Source of the DNA: Agathobaculum sp. Marseille-P7918
GTDB lineage: Bacteria; Bacillota; Clostridia; Oscillospirales; Butyricicoccaceae
Assembly: GCF_900625105.1 (NCBI RefSeq)
Contig: NZ_UYYD01000007.1
Coordinates: 1-64,000, forward strand
Length of the DNA: 64,000 nucleotides
Reading direction: 5' to 3'
Positions 1 through 10,105 of this stretch are shown here, one piece after another; position 1 is the first letter of the stretch, and each line of letters starts with the position of its first letter. The notes beneath the pieces are model-generated. The model made no database searches, had not been told where the DNA came from, and saw only the letters and a list, made by a program, of their open reading frames with translations. Position numbers and translations under genes: made by a program.

Positions 1-3000
1 AGGAGGAAACGCCGGTATCATCCGGATCCGCAACCACAAGACCCTTTTCGAAGGAAGCAGAGATCGTATGGTTAGCACTTACCTTTTCGAAGGTGTAGGT
101 GCTGACCGCGCCCACGCTCTTGCCGTCTACCAGCACGTCCGCGATCTCATAGCCGTCCGCTGCCGCAATCGTGAAGGTCTTGCTGCTGCCGGCCGTTACG
201 CTGACCTTGCCGCTCGGATCGATCGTACCGCCCGTGCCCGTGCTCGCCGTGATGGTGTAGGTCGTGGTGCCGCCGCCACCGCCGCCGCTGGTATTTTCCT
301 TCCAAACCAGTGCAAACGGCGAGAAAGAATCAACTTCAAAAGTAATACCGCCGCTGACATGCTGCACTTCGCACTCCTGCATCACATCTTCCGTCAGTAC
401 TGCATTCAGATCATCGTAATCGCGATCCAAACCGTTAAAATGGATAACATAGAAGGTGTCGCTGCTGTCCGTGCCTGCTGGATACGGCCAATAAATCGTC
501 ATCGGCTTATCCGGACGAATCCATACATTGCCATTAGCGCTGTCTACCAGATCCAGATATCGGAACTCAAACTGGAAGTCATCCGTAATCTTATCGACAT
601 TTTCGACGACGAAGTCTTTCAGCGTCGTTTGTCCTTCTTCAACCACATGATCCACCAACAGTTTGACACCAGAAGGATCATTGACCTCCAGATTGCTGCC
701 GTTGATCAGATACTTGGTGTCTGCATCCGCAACTGCCGTAATGTCTGCTGCCGAAGACGGAGTGTCCGTTTTGATATCCGTTGTAATATCGTCTACCACA
801 CCGCGTACCGTCAGCTCGCCCGATGCCGTCGCGATCAAATACTCATGTCTTGTTGTGGGTACCTTATTATCAACCTTTGCTCGGATGGTTGTGGTATCGA
901 CGCGGTTGGTATAGATGCTCATATCATATTTCTGATAGAGCATCTCCATATCGACGTCAAATGCATCGCTAATAATGATATGCCCATCTTCCGAATCCGT
1001 AAACTGCATCCGCACCGGATCCTGACCTGACGCAGGCACCAGACGATATACATACATAGTCTTGCCATCCACAGTCACTGTGCTGGCTCCATTTTCGTCA
1101 TACCGTTCCAAAGTCCAGCTTCTGGGGTCGCCCTGATCGGTTTCCGCTTCAAAACTGATATACTGTGAAAGATCAATCGGGCCAGCGCCGGAATATCCAA
1201 CCTTAGCCTTCAGTTCCGCATCAAGCTCATCCGGCAGCGTCACAAAGAAGCCGGGTTCGGGCAGGCCGCTGTCAGTGCTGCTGCTGGTGCCGGTTACCGC
1301 ACCGGTATAGCCCTTGCCACCGGTGTAAATTGTGATATCAGCAGGTGTAATTTTGACGATTTGCGCATTCTGATCGCCTTCCTGCAGGAATACGACGGCA
1401 TAACCATTTGCATTGCCGCCCGGCAGCACCAGATGGCAATTGCCATCCTCGTCCGGCTCAACCGTGAAAAGTTGTGCCTTGGCATCAGATACAGGAGTAC
1501 CATCTTCCTGCGTTTCTATCACTGCCGCAAACAACTCTTTTGTATGATCATAATTCAAATCATAAACTGTCAGCGGCAGGCTTTCTTCGGCCGTCTGGTA
1601 CCACAGGGAACCGACAATATTATCAAGATTCTGCTGCTCATATGCGTTCTTTATTGTAGTTTCGCAAGCCGTTGCCGCATTGCCAAACTTCACGCCATTT
1701 GCAGGATTCTCAATCGAGAAGCCATACTTTTTCAAAATGATTTTGGAATTACTCAGAGAAACATTTTCCCCAAGTGCAAGATAGTATGCTGCTTTAGAAA
1801 CGCCATTTGCCGCAACAGCAACATCATTTGGTGTTCCATTTTCAACTTTGAATCCTGTATCAGCATCTCCCGTCACAGTAGCTTGCATTGTATTTCCGGA
1901 AATAGTTCCGTTCTCAAGGTCTGCACAAGCAGCGGATTCCGTCGATTCATATACGATACCGCCGCCAACTCCAGCACTATTATTATTGGTGATTTCTCCA
2001 CCTTTCATGATAAAGGTTGCGCCCTTGCGAACTTGAACGCCGCCGCCGTCTCCTGTGGAGATATTATTGGATATTGTTCCTCCCAACATAGTAAACTCAC
2101 AGGTAGCCAAACTTATACCGCCACCATTCGGCGATGTATTGTTGCAAATTTCAGCCCCATCATACATATAAAGTTTCACTAACCCGTGACCCGCCATGCC
2201 AATGCCGCCACCGCGGCCACTGGTATGATTATTATAAATTTTACCTTTGATATGTACTATTGCATCTCGTTGGAGATATAGCGCACCGTAATATCCGGTA
2301 TTATCATGTATTCTGGCGGTCGCTCCAATTTCCAGTGTGCCATACTTAAACTGGATAGGATTCTTATCATTTTGAATGCCTGTGATTTCGCCGTTAACTA
2401 TCACCGTATTTCTTGTCTCATCGTAAGGAGCCGATCCAGTCGGCGCATCTTCATTCGTCTTGATACCTGACGAATCAGAATTGCCCAGCAACGAATCTTC
2501 CGCCATAGTGAATACGGCTTTATTGACAATTACCATATTGCCGCCGGTACAATTAGTTGCTACTCCCGACAAGGTCGCTTTTGCATCATTTCTAAGATGC
2601 AAAACAATACCGTCCTCACCTTCCCACATCAATGAATCAGAAGTGATCCCCGAAATTGTACCACCAATATTAACCGTTCCCTTATCTACATAAACAGCGC
2701 GGCCAATCACATTCTCGATCTTGGCGCCCTTCTCCATCGTTACGTCTATATCGCTGTCAGAAGCCTGAGCGGACCCTTGCACCCACACAGCACCAGCTGC
2801 GCCATAATCCATTTTTGCCTTACGTTTGGAACTATTTGTATCATAACCAGCCGACGGTTCCCAATTCTCCTTAGCAGAGTCATCTTGGATCACACTGCCA
2901 CTTTCCATGGTCAGTGTTGCACCGCCATTGACACGCACAGCCGACATACCGCCGTAGTTTTTCAAAACAGCGCCTTCACCCAGTGTGATTTCCGCTGTGC

Positions 3001-3598
3001 CATAGCCCATACCATAAGCTGCTACAATGGCATCCTGCACGATTTCTGTATTTTGATAGCTTGCCGTATATTCTTCTTTCGATCCATTATATTGGGAGCT
3101 AAAGCCCGTAGAGCCGGTGTTATTAGATGCCGCCTGCAGGAAATAGTTCCCCTCATGCCGTCCCATATCATCCAGCACAATATTCTTTAGTGTGACCGAA
3201 GCACCCGTACTATTTGGTGTCGTCACTTCAATCATGGCCGGATTATAAGTACTCCGTGCATTATCTTGAATCTGTGCAAAATTCGTATCACGACTAATCG
3301 TATACGTTGCCCCCGGCGCACTTGTGATAGTCAGATGCTTATCCGCAATACGAGCACATGACGAAGCAGTAATATCAGTCAATAACACGATCGTATCGTT
3401 GTTAATTGCATAAGTCACCGCTGCACTCAAACTCTTGAACGGGTCATCCTTGCTGCCCGCATCTGCCGCATCCCGGCCTTGAGCAGAAACATATATTATT
3501 TTCCCTGTTGGCTCCGGATCTGCCGCCAATGCCATTGCAGGCATCATACCCATCACGATACATAGCGATAATATCGCTGCCAATAATCGTCGTTTCAT
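1..3598 (-). CDS. Large exported beta-helix surface protein (partial, C-terminus beyond window)
   Basis: The gene starts at 3598 on the minus strand behind an AAGGAGG ribosome site (about 3608-3615) and is still open at base 1; about 1199 residues are visible. It begins with a typical signal peptide (MKRRLLAAILSLCIVMGMMP, cleavage probably near ALA-A at about 28). Residues about 40-600 are rich in 'GG.I..N' and 'GGGI' turns typical of right-handed beta-helix (pectin-lyase-like) folds. Residues about 747-1103 form a block also found in the intact gene at 21882-25778 (ITIYTGGKGYTGAV; RYLDLVD; DSFSPFALVW). A glycine run (GGGGGG) then leads to a divergent InlB-B-type repeat (residues about 1108-1180). 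By analogy with its relative it should end in SLH domains outside the window; that is inference. Probable role: cell-surface adhesin or S-layer-associated protein. No catalytic motif was seen. Confidence 0.85.
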   Translation of the reverse strand, partial: MKRRLLAAILSLCIVMGMMPAMALAADPEPTGKIIYVSAQGRDAADAGSKDDPFKSLSAAVTYAINNDTIVLLTDITASSCARIADKHLTITSAPGATYTISRDTNFAQIQDNARSTYNPAMIEVTTPNSTGASVTLKNIVLDDMGRHEGNYFLQAASNNTGSTGFSSQYNGSKEEYTASYQNTEIVQDAIVAAYGMGYGTAEITLGEGAVLKNYGGMSAVRVNGGATLTMESGSVIQDDSAKENWEPSAGYDTNSSKRKAKMDYGAAGAVWVQGSAQASDSDIDVTMEKGAKIENVIGRAVYVDKGTVNIGGTISGITSDSLMWEGEDGIVLHLRNDAKATLSGVATNCTGGNMVIVNKAVFTMAEDSLLGNSDSSGIKTNEDAPTGSAPYDETRNTVIVNGEITGIQNDKNPIQFKYGTLEIGATARIHDNTGYYGALYLQRDAIVHIKGKIYNNHTSGRGGGIGMAGHGLVKLYMYDGAEICNNTSPNGGGISLATCEFTMLGGTISNNISTGDGGGVQVRKGATFIMKGGEITNNNSAGVGGGIVYESTESAACADLENGTISGNTMQATVTGDADTGFKVENGTPNDVAVAANGVSKAAYYLALGENVSLSNSKIILKKYGFSIENPANGVKFGNAATACETTIKNAYEQQNLDNIVGSLWYQTAEESLPLTVYDLNYDHTKELFAAVIETQEDGTPVSDAKAQLFTVEPDEDGNCHLVLPGGNANGYAVVFLQEGDQNAQIVKITPADITIYTGGKGYTGAVTGTSSSTDSGLPEPGFFVTLPDELDAELKAKVGYSGAGPIDLSQYISFEAETDQGDPRSWTLERYDENGASTVTVDGKTMYVYRLVPASGQDPVRMQFTDSEDGHIIISDAFDVDMEMLYQKYDMSIYTNRVDTTTIRAKVDNKVPTTRHEYLIATASGELTVRGVVDDITTDIKTDTPSSAADITAVADADTKYLINGSNLEVNDPSGVKLLVDHVVEEGQTTLKDFVVENVDKITDDFQFEFRYLDLVDSANGNVWIRPDKPMTIYWPYPAGTDSSDTFYVIHFNGLDRDYDDLNAVLTEDVMQECEVQHVSGGITFEVDSFSPFALVWKENTSGGGGGGTTTYTITASTGTGGTIDPSGKVSVTAGSSKTFTIAAADGYEIADVLVDGKSVGAVSTYTFEKVSANHTISASFEKGLVVADPDDTGVSS

Positions 3599-3766
3599 CT
3601 TTGACTACCTCCTTGTAAAGTCTGTTCAATATGTCCACGCCCTGTAGTATGTCACAGAACATTGACAACCACTCCATCAGCCATGATTTGATCACGCACA
3701 GTATTCGGTCATTTTTTGTCACTTTTGCACTTATACCGCGATCAATCACAACCTTATTTTATTCAA

Positions 3767-3795
3767 ATTGTATCACGCCTCTTTGGAATTAGCAA
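3767..3795 (-). promoter_or_regulatory. Promoter for the exported protein ending at base 1
   Basis: On the minus strand TTGCTA (3795-3790) lies 17 bases before TACAAT (3772-3767), a good sigma-A-type promoter. It implies a leader of about 160 bases before the start at 3598. I saw no recognisable riboswitch in that leader. The rest of the 3599-4022 gap is AT-rich and holds no ORF I can support. Confidence 0.5.
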
Positions 3796-4022
3796 GTGCG
3801 CATGCGCAGCAAGGGATAACATCATATACATATAAAATATATATTCTCACAATCCTCCTTTTCCGTTACTTTTCTTTATCAAAAAAATAAAATCTATAGC
3901 CTATTCTCCTTATTTTTCGGTTTTATGTGCATTTTGATAAATTTTCCAGCAAAAAACTATTTGCTTTACCACTTGACATCCCGCCATTCAATTGTGCACT
4001 CACGTCCCCATAATGCAGCAAA

Positions 4023-4062
4023 CACAAAGAGCTTCCGGCTCTTCAGCCGGAAGCTCTTTGTG
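4023..4062 (-). terminator. Rho-independent terminator after the 4069-8400 gene
   Basis: A perfect 18-bp stem (4023-4040 with 4045-4062) closes a CTTC loop. The stem ends are A/T-rich, giving a short T tract on the minus strand. It sits 6 bases past the stop codon at 4069. Confidence 0.85.
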
Positions 4063-4068
4063 CTAAAT

Positions 4069-7000
4069 TTACGCAGTCAATGCGACAAAACGTGCCAAAA
4101 TCGCGGCAACTTGCGCACGAGTCGCTTCACCCTGCGGCTGGAGCGAACCGTCTCCCATGCCGGAGATCAGACCGTTTTCGGTCGCCCAAAGCATAGCGTC
4201 CTGCGCCCAAGTGGACACATCTGCCGCATCAGTAAAGCCGGTGACCGTGCCACTCACCTCAGGCGCACCCACATAGCGATACAGCATTGCGGCCAGCTGC
4301 TCGCGGGTGATCGAGTCCTCCATGTTGGTGCCATCCGACACGCCGTTCTGCATTGCCCAATCACGGCCTGCATCGTACCAATGCTCACCGGTGCTGGTGT
4401 CTACGCCCTCGTAACGTGCCAGCACGGTTACCACCATCGCACGGGTCATAGGCAAATCCGGCGAGAATGTATCGCTGCCGGTACCCTGGAACAGGTTGTG
4501 GCTAACGACAAACTGTACGTCGTCATAGGCCCAGTGGCTAGCAGGCAGATCAGCAAAATGCTTGGTATAATCCACCACTTTCAGCACCATGCCATCCGAT
4601 ACAATCGCTACCACACCGCTGTCGGTGACGACGCTGTTCATCAGAATCTCTTCCGTACCATCGGGCTTCACCACCACGACTACCGTACCGGCGGTGACGT
4701 TATTGACCGGGATTTCCACCTTGACAGTAGTGTTCTCGGGCAGATCAACGGTGATTGTCGTATCGCTGTCCGCACCGATCTCTACCGCAGGAATCGGCAA
4801 TTTTACCGGTTGCTTGTTCTCCGCCGCCTCCGTGACCACCGTTTCAGGCAGCGTTACTTCCATTTCCGTCTTGCCGTTTGCACCCACCGTCGTGACCGAA
4901 GAGGAACCGTCAGGATATCGGGTCGTCTCGACCTTATCGCCGTTCGGCCGTGTCACGGTCGTGGTGGTCGAACCGTCCGGATTCGTGGTCGTTTCGGTCT
5001 TGTCACCCGAAGACGAACTGCCGCCGGAAGAGCTACTGCCGCCACCGGAAGTATTCTGACGCGTCACATTGACCGTGCAAGTGCCGCTGGCGGGATAGTA
5101 CAGCTCGCTGCCCGCGTAATTTGCCGTAAATGTGTAGGTCTTGGTCTCATTCGGCAATGTCGCGGTAAATGTAACGCCATCCCCAGTGACTTCCGCATCG
5201 GGACAGGTCACAGTAGCATGCGCCCCATCAGGCAGACCACTTACCGTCAGCGTCACGGTACCACCGCCGTTCAATGTAGCCGGCGTTGCCGTAACTGTGA
5301 GATTTACCTCCTGAATCGGTTTCCAATGGGCATATAGCGTAATATCTTCCATGATTTCACTTTCAAAATCGAAGGGGCTGTCCTCGTCTTGCTCCCGATG
5401 CCAGCCATCAAAGACATAACCGTCTCTTTCCGGATCGGACGCGGGCTTTTCGACCTGATCGCCCTCCAGCACATCATACGTTACCGGCGTCGTGCCGTTC
5501 TGCGCATCAAAGGTAACCGTCAAGCATTGACGGATCTGACCGTCTGTCGGGTTCAATACGCTGTCCTCTGTGACCTCAACCTGCTCGCCATCCACGTTCA
5601 CCGTTGTGCCGCCCGGTACAACAAACTGACCGTTTACCACCGGCAAAGGCAGCTTTGCATCGCCCGGCAGCGTAACAGAGATATCGCTGTTTTCGAGTTG
5701 TACGGTCGAACCGCTTTGCGCAGGTACCGTAAATTCCGGAATGTTTTTGACCTGACCATTCACCAGAATCGAACCGCTGTACGTTCCATCCGCAAGCCAA
5801 AGGGTGGCATTGCCATTGTATTCCGAAACAACCATAGCCCAACCGCCATCCATCGCTCCGGTTTCAACGGACAGGGTCAGCGCCTGTACCGCAGTCTTCG
5901 AAAGCGGAAGCGTAACCGAAGTTTTGCCGTCCACGTTCAAATTACTGCTCATCACATATGCAAGCAGCTGCCCGCCTTCCATCTGCAAGGTAGAATTTTG
6001 GGGCAGATAAATGGCGTTATGGGAATAGTCGTCAGGACTGCCAAGGGTGAGAGAACCGGTACCATCCAAAATGAGAGAGCAGGAAGTGGACAGTCGTATT
6101 TCCTCTCCCATAAATCCGCTCACATGATTGCTGCCCTCGAGAATGAGCCGAATCGTGCTGTTCTTGTTAACCGATACCGCAGTATCCGACATAGAATATT
6201 TTGGCGCAGTTATGGTAACATCCGACAGTTGGATTTGCGCATTCACGCCGCTTTCCACAGAAATCGGCACATTCATTTCCCAGGAATCCTCAGGTTGCGA
6301 CCATGTGCCGGTAACAGGAATGACCGTATCCTCAGAAATTTCATAATATTCCCCGGCATGTACGACTTGCAATTTCCCATTGCCGATGCTCCGAACCGAA
6401 ACCTCGCCATCGGCCAGATCGAGTGCGCCAGCGGAAAAATCGGTGCGGGCCGGCTGCGTGGACACCTCCAGAGGCGCCGAAATCATTTCATGAAAATTGC
6501 CATCCTCCTGCACCTTCACATAGAACTTGTAACTGGTACCGGGACTCAGTTCGGAGAAGGTCGGTCCCTGCTTGCCCCAAATGATGTCCTTCATCGGTTC
6601 ATCAGACCGAGAATACCCGTAAACAACGGTTGGCTTTGCCCCTTCCGGCGCATGCCCCAGAACCGTGAAGCTTTCGCTCACCGTCACGGTTGTGGTTGTC
6701 ACCTGATCCACTGTCAGCTGGGGCGTCGCAAGCCAGAGAAGATCCGCCTTTGCAGTGCCGGTGAGCCCAGGCGCAGCATCCGAGGTCACGGTGAAACTCT
6801 TCTCTCCCCGAGTCCAGAAGCCACTTTCCTCCTCCGGAATCAGCATGCTGATCTGCGCCTCGCCGTTTTCAATGGCAACCGTTTCGCTTTTACCGTCCCA
6901 CGAAAACTCGACATTTCCGCTTGTTGGCAGATTCGGCCCATAGGCACGCAGCGTGATTTCCTGACCAAAGGCGATTTTACCGTCTGTGTCCTGACCGTTT

Positions 7001-8400
7001 TCATCCAGAATATCCAAGGCAATCCGGGTGTTGGCAGGCGTTCCGTCGATTGTCCCATCTCCATTGATCACACCACAGTTTTCAATGGTGCCATTGTTGG
7101 TGATGGTAACACCGTCGCCCAGCGTGAGGGTCGCGTCACCCGGCACAGTCAAGGTGTATCCATCCGGAATGGCAAAGCTGGTATCCAACGTGACAGAGGA
7201 GCCATACACTTCTCCTTCCGTTCCCTGAAAAACGATTCCCGTCCACTGATCCTGCAGGCTGGTGTCCAAAATGCTGTTCGTGAAGATGACTGCATTGCCG
7301 CTGGCCTCAAAAGAGCCAACCGAGCCTCTGTCTCCATTTTGATCCACACCAGCGCCAATTCCCGGTGCATTGCCACCGCCGGTGGCATAAATCACACCGC
7401 CGGAAATCGAAATATCGATACCTTCGTTTCTGCCGACGTATCCTTCCGTATAACGGCCGCCGCCGATACCGGCACCGTCTCCGGCATAGTAAGTCGAATG
7501 ATTACTGCTGCCTATTGCCGTGATCACACCGCCTGTGATGGTAATTTTGCCATTGTTGCCCCACGCGCCGCCGCCGATACCGGCGCCGCCATCCGTACCG
7601 GCAGCATGAACCGTGCCGCCGTTGATGGTGATATCAAAATTACAATTCTGACTATTTTCTCTTGAACCGATACCGGCACCACCGTTTGTGCCACCCGTAG
7701 CAGTAATCGTGCCGCCATTGATCGTGATGGTAATACTGGAACCATTTTTGCCGCCGATACCAATACCCGGCGCATATTGTCCGCCTGTCGCCGTTACGAT
7801 TCCGCCATTGATCGTGACAGTACCCGTGCTGGAGCTATTTTCATCTCCAATTTGTGAAATGCCGCCAATGCCAGCACTACCATTGGCGCCGGTGGCGTTA
7901 ACCTTACCGCCGTTGATCGTGATAGCGCCTTGAAAGCTGTCTATATCTCCGCCAATACCGCTGTCGCCATTCTCCTCACCGTTGGCGACCAGCGAACCCA
8001 TCGTGTTCTCATCCGTGCTTTGCGCGTAAATCGTCAGACCGGCCCCGTCGCCATTGACTTCGATCCCTTTTTCGGCTTGTAACGCACACCTATCTTTCAG
8101 GATCAGATGTACATCACCGGTAACAGTGATACGCTCGCTGATCGTCACATCACTGTCGACTACATACCAGCCTGCCCCCCACGCAGTGCTGGACGATTCC
8201 ACAGAGGTTGCTGCGGACACGGTTTGCAGTTCTCCGTTTTCATCCAAATAAGACACCGCTGTGTCGCCCAGAAGTGTTATATTCGTATCCAAATTTGTCG
8301 TGTCTTGTTCTGCCGCCAATGCAGTAGTAGGAAACAAAAATACTACCATAGCAATAGATAGCAGCATTGCCAATGCCCTATTGCGGCGCGAATGCTTCAT
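4069..8400 (-). CDS. SLH-anchored surface protein with glycine-rich beta-helix repeats
   Basis: 1443 residues. I chose the start at 8400 (MKHSRRNRALAML) rather than the upstream in-frame ATG at 8430 because AAGGAGG lies 8 bases before it and a signal peptide (cleavage near residue 30) follows directly. Residues about 100-330 are repeats of the type 'ITINGGTVTATGG..GAGIGG', a parallel beta-helix signature. The middle holds Ig-like/beta-sandwich segments. Residues about 959-1026 are an InlB-B (Flg_new) repeat (GYVFDGWHRE...ITLYAHW). A Ser/Gly/Thr-rich segment follows. Three SLH domains (from about residue 1280: FADLPASHWAY, GEHWYDAGRDWAMQNG, FTDAADVSTWAQDAM) end the protein and should bind pyruvylated secondary wall polymer. 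Adhesion or matrix role is inferred; no enzyme motif seen. Confidence 0.88.
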   Translation of the reverse strand: MKHSRRNRALAMLLSIAMVVFLFPTTALAAEQDTTNLDTNITLLGDTAVSYLDENGELQTVSAATSVESSSTAWGAGWYVVDSDVTISERITVTGDVHLILKDRCALQAEKGIEVNGDGAGLTIYAQSTDENTMGSLVANGEENGDSGIGGDIDSFQGAITINGGKVNATGANGSAGIGGISQIGDENSSSTGTVTINGGIVTATGGQYAPGIGIGGKNGSSITITINGGTITATGGTNGGAGIGSRENSQNCNFDITINGGTVHAAGTDGGAGIGGGAWGNNGKITITGGVITAIGSSNHSTYYAGDGAGIGGGRYTEGYVGRNEGIDISISGGVIYATGGGNAPGIGAGVDQNGDRGSVGSFEASGNAVIFTNSILDTSLQDQWTGIVFQGTEGEVYGSSVTLDTSFAIPDGYTLTVPGDATLTLGDGVTITNNGTIENCGVINGDGTIDGTPANTRIALDILDENGQDTDGKIAFGQEITLRAYGPNLPTSGNVEFSWDGKSETVAIENGEAQISMLIPEEESGFWTRGEKSFTVTSDAAPGLTGTAKADLLWLATPQLTVDQVTTTTVTVSESFTVLGHAPEGAKPTVVYGYSRSDEPMKDIIWGKQGPTFSELSPGTSYKFYVKVQEDGNFHEMISAPLEVSTQPARTDFSAGALDLADGEVSVRSIGNGKLQVVHAGEYYEISEDTVIPVTGTWSQPEDSWEMNVPISVESGVNAQIQLSDVTITAPKYSMSDTAVSVNKNSTIRLILEGSNHVSGFMGEEIRLSTSCSLILDGTGSLTLGSPDDYSHNAIYLPQNSTLQMEGGQLLAYVMSSNLNVDGKTSVTLPLSKTAVQALTLSVETGAMDGGWAMVVSEYNGNATLWLADGTYSGSILVNGQVKNIPEFTVPAQSGSTVQLENSDISVTLPGDAKLPLPVVNGQFVVPGGTTVNVDGEQVEVTEDSVLNPTDGQIRQCLTVTFDAQNGTTPVTYDVLEGDQVEKPASDPERDGYVFDGWHREQDEDSPFDFESEIMEDITLYAHWKPIQEVNLTVTATPATLNGGGTVTLTVSGLPDGAHATVTCPDAEVTGDGVTFTATLPNETKTYTFTANYAGSELYYPASGTCTVNVTRQNTSGGGSSSSGGSSSSGDKTETTTNPDGSTTTTVTRPNGDKVETTRYPDGSSSVTTVGANGKTEMEVTLPETVVTEAAENKQPVKLPIPAVEIGADSDTTITVDLPENTTVKVEIPVNNVTAGTVVVVVKPDGTEEILMNSVVTDSGVVAIVSDGMVLKVVDYTKHFADLPASHWAYDDVQFVVSHNLFQGTGSDTFSPDLPMTRAMVVTVLARYEGVDTSTGEHWYDAGRDWAMQNGVSDGTNMEDSITREQLAAMLYRYVGAPEVSGTVTGFTDAADVSTWAQDAMLWATENGLISGMGDGSLQPQGEATRAQVAAILARFVALTA

Positions 8401-8644
8401 TGTCAAGTTCCTCCTTATGCTTTTTTGCATTTCCGATTATGCATTTTGTACAAATATCCTACGCGTCTATAGTACAATAAAACAGTCATAAATTCAACAA
8501 CTTCTCTCAAGCTTGTACATCCATTTCAAGCACGCCAAGAATTGTATGCGCAAAAACACCATCCGTCCTATTTCTAAACGGTTTCGTTCAAACCCTTTCC
8601 TTTCTGAACCCACAGCATTTTCAAACATATACTATATTCATAGA

Positions 8645-8674
8645 AGCCACTGGAACGGTCTCGTTCCAGTGGCT
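8645..8674 (+). promoter_or_regulatory. Terminator-like hairpin in the leader of the DUF960/amidoligase cassette
   Basis: A perfect 13-bp stem (8645-8657 with 8662-8674; loop GTCT) followed by ATTTTCGTTT lies 28 bases before the cassette's first start codon. No plus-strand gene upstream needs a terminator, because the neighbour at 8400 runs the other way. It may be an attenuator, an RNA-stabilising 5' hairpin, or the end of an unseen small RNA. A TATACT/TATATT -10-like string lies at about 8630-8638 but no convincing -35 was found. The rest of 8401-8644 is the divergent promoter region. Confidence 0.5.
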
Positions 8675-8701
8675 ATTTTCGTTTGCAAAGGAGAATTGTC
8701 C

Positions 8702-8989
8702 ATGTTTCAAAACCCCAAATATTTGACCCGCGGCATACATCACACCTTACCCAGTTGGCTTGTCTTGTTGCTCTGGAGCCTGATCGACCGCATCCCGGAC
8801 GAGCAACGCGACTACTTGCAAGTCTTCCGGCTGACGCGCACCGGCAACGGCCAACACATCGCCCACTCGCAGGAGCAACCACCCTACTCTTACGAGATGG
8901 ACGTGCCCTGCGAGGATGCGGTGAATGCCAAAATCTTCGTCATTGATGACCAAACCCACAGCACCATGCTGCTGGCCGAGGAGTATTAA
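8702..8989 (+). CDS. DUF960 family protein
   Basis: 95 residues from ATG 8702, preceded by AAAGGAG at 8687-8693; longer in-frame starts upstream would run back through the leader hairpin and are rejected. The N-terminal pattern MFQNPKYLTRGI..TLP..L...LWSLID followed by DYLQVF.L resembles the DUF960 family of small Firmicutes proteins, common in phage and mobile-element contexts (from memory of the family). No signal peptide, membrane segment or catalytic motif; probably cytosolic. It is the first gene of a three-gene unit, 15 bases before the amidoligase, so it probably acts with it. Function unknown. Confidence 0.75.
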   Translation: MFQNPKYLTRGIHHTLPSWLVLLLWSLIDRIPDEQRDYLQVFRLTRTGNGQHIAHSQEQPPYSYEMDVPCEDAVNAKIFVIDDQTHSTMLLAEEY

Positions 8990-9004
8990 AAGGAGGATTG
9001 AAAA

Positions 9005-10105
9005 ATGCAAACTACCCACAGCTGTGACCACTGCGGCGACACTTATCCACTCGACGAGATGTTCCACGTCGGCGACGATCTGCTCTGCTCGGACTGCGCG
9101 AGCGAACTGACCATCTTATGCGATGAGTGCGGCACGCGCATTTACACGGATGATGATGAGGGCGACGATATCCGCGTGCTCTGCCATGATTGCCGCAGCC
9201 GCTACTACACCCACTGTGATCACTGCGGTGCGCTCATTCCGACCGATGATGTTTATCGACTTGGCGGCGAGTCCCTCTGTCGAGATTGCTATGATAACAA
9301 CTGTGACGAAGGCCCGATCCATGACTACAACTACACGCCCGACCTCGTGTTCCACGGCAAAGGTCTGCGTCGCTTCGGCGTGGAACTCGAGATCGACGAA
9401 GGCGGCGAGCTGGCCTCGCATGCCAAACGGTTTCTCGACATCGCAAACCGTCACGCTGAAAATCTGTACATCAAGACCGACGGCAGTCTGGACGACGGGC
9501 TGGAGCTTGTCACCCATCCGATGACGCTGAACTATCACCTAAATGATATGCCTTGGGAGGATATCCTGCACGAAGCCAAACAGCTCGGTTACCGCAGCCA
9601 CGGTGCGGGCACCTGCGGACTGCATGTCCATGTCTCCCGTATGGCGTTTGGCTGCACTTACGAGACGCAGGAATCCTGTATCGCCCGCTTGGTGTACTTC
9701 GTCGAGAAATTCTGGCCGGAACTGCTGCGGTTCAGCCGGAGAACGCAGGCCCAACTGAACCGTTGGGCCGCGCGCTATGGCATGAAGCTCTGTCCGCGCG
9801 AACAACTCAACCACGCCAAGGACTCGTGTGCCGGACGATACACGGCCGTGAATCTGACGAATGCCGACACGATCGAACTGCGCCTGTTCCGCGGAACGCT
9901 CAAATACAACACCCTAATCGCCACCTTGCAGATGGTAAATCATCTCTGTGAGGTGGCGATTTCGCTTTCCGACGCGGAATTGCAGGATATGAGCTGGTTC
10001 GATTTCCTCGACCGCATCGAAGAGCCGGAGCTCATCCAGTACCTAAAAGAGCGACGGCTCTACGTGAACGAACCCGTCGCCGCTGATACGGAGGAGGCAT
10101 GCTGA
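9005..10105 (+). CDS. Zinc-ribbon amidoligase (Amidoligase_2-like, GCS-type COOH-NH2 ligase)
   Basis: 366 residues with an AAAAGGAGG ribosome site (8988-8996). Residues 7-95 hold three zinc-knuckle pairs (C7/C10-C28/C31, C39/C42-C60/C63, C71/C74-C92/C95), like a treble LIM-type ribbon. The rest has the motif series of the Amidoligase_2 group of the glutamine synthetase/gamma-glutamylcysteine ligase superfamily: FGVELEID (metal-binding acidic residues), KTDGSLDDGLELVTHP, CGLHVHVSR, then RYTAVNL...IELRLFRGT. Family members are predicted to use ATP to join a carboxylate to an amine; the substrate here is unknown. Its stop overlaps the start of the amidotransferase gene by one base (TGATG), implying translational coupling. 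Cytosolic; the ribbons may recognise a peptide, protein or nucleic acid (inference). Confidence 0.85.
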   Translation: MQTTHSCDHCGDTYPLDEMFHVGDDLLCSDCASELTILCDECGTRIYTDDDEGDDIRVLCHDCRSRYYTHCDHCGALIPTDDVYRLGGESLCRDCYDNNCDEGPIHDYNYTPDLVFHGKGLRRFGVELEIDEGGELASHAKRFLDIANRHAENLYIKTDGSLDDGLELVTHPMTLNYHLNDMPWEDILHEAKQLGYRSHGAGTCGLHVHVSRMAFGCTYETQESCIARLVYFVEKFWPELLRFSRRTQAQLNRWAARYGMKLCPREQLNHAKDSCAGRYTAVNLTNADTIELRLFRGTLKYNTLIATLQMVNHLCEVAISLSDAELQDMSWFDFLDRIEEPELIQYLKERRLYVNEPVAADTEEAC

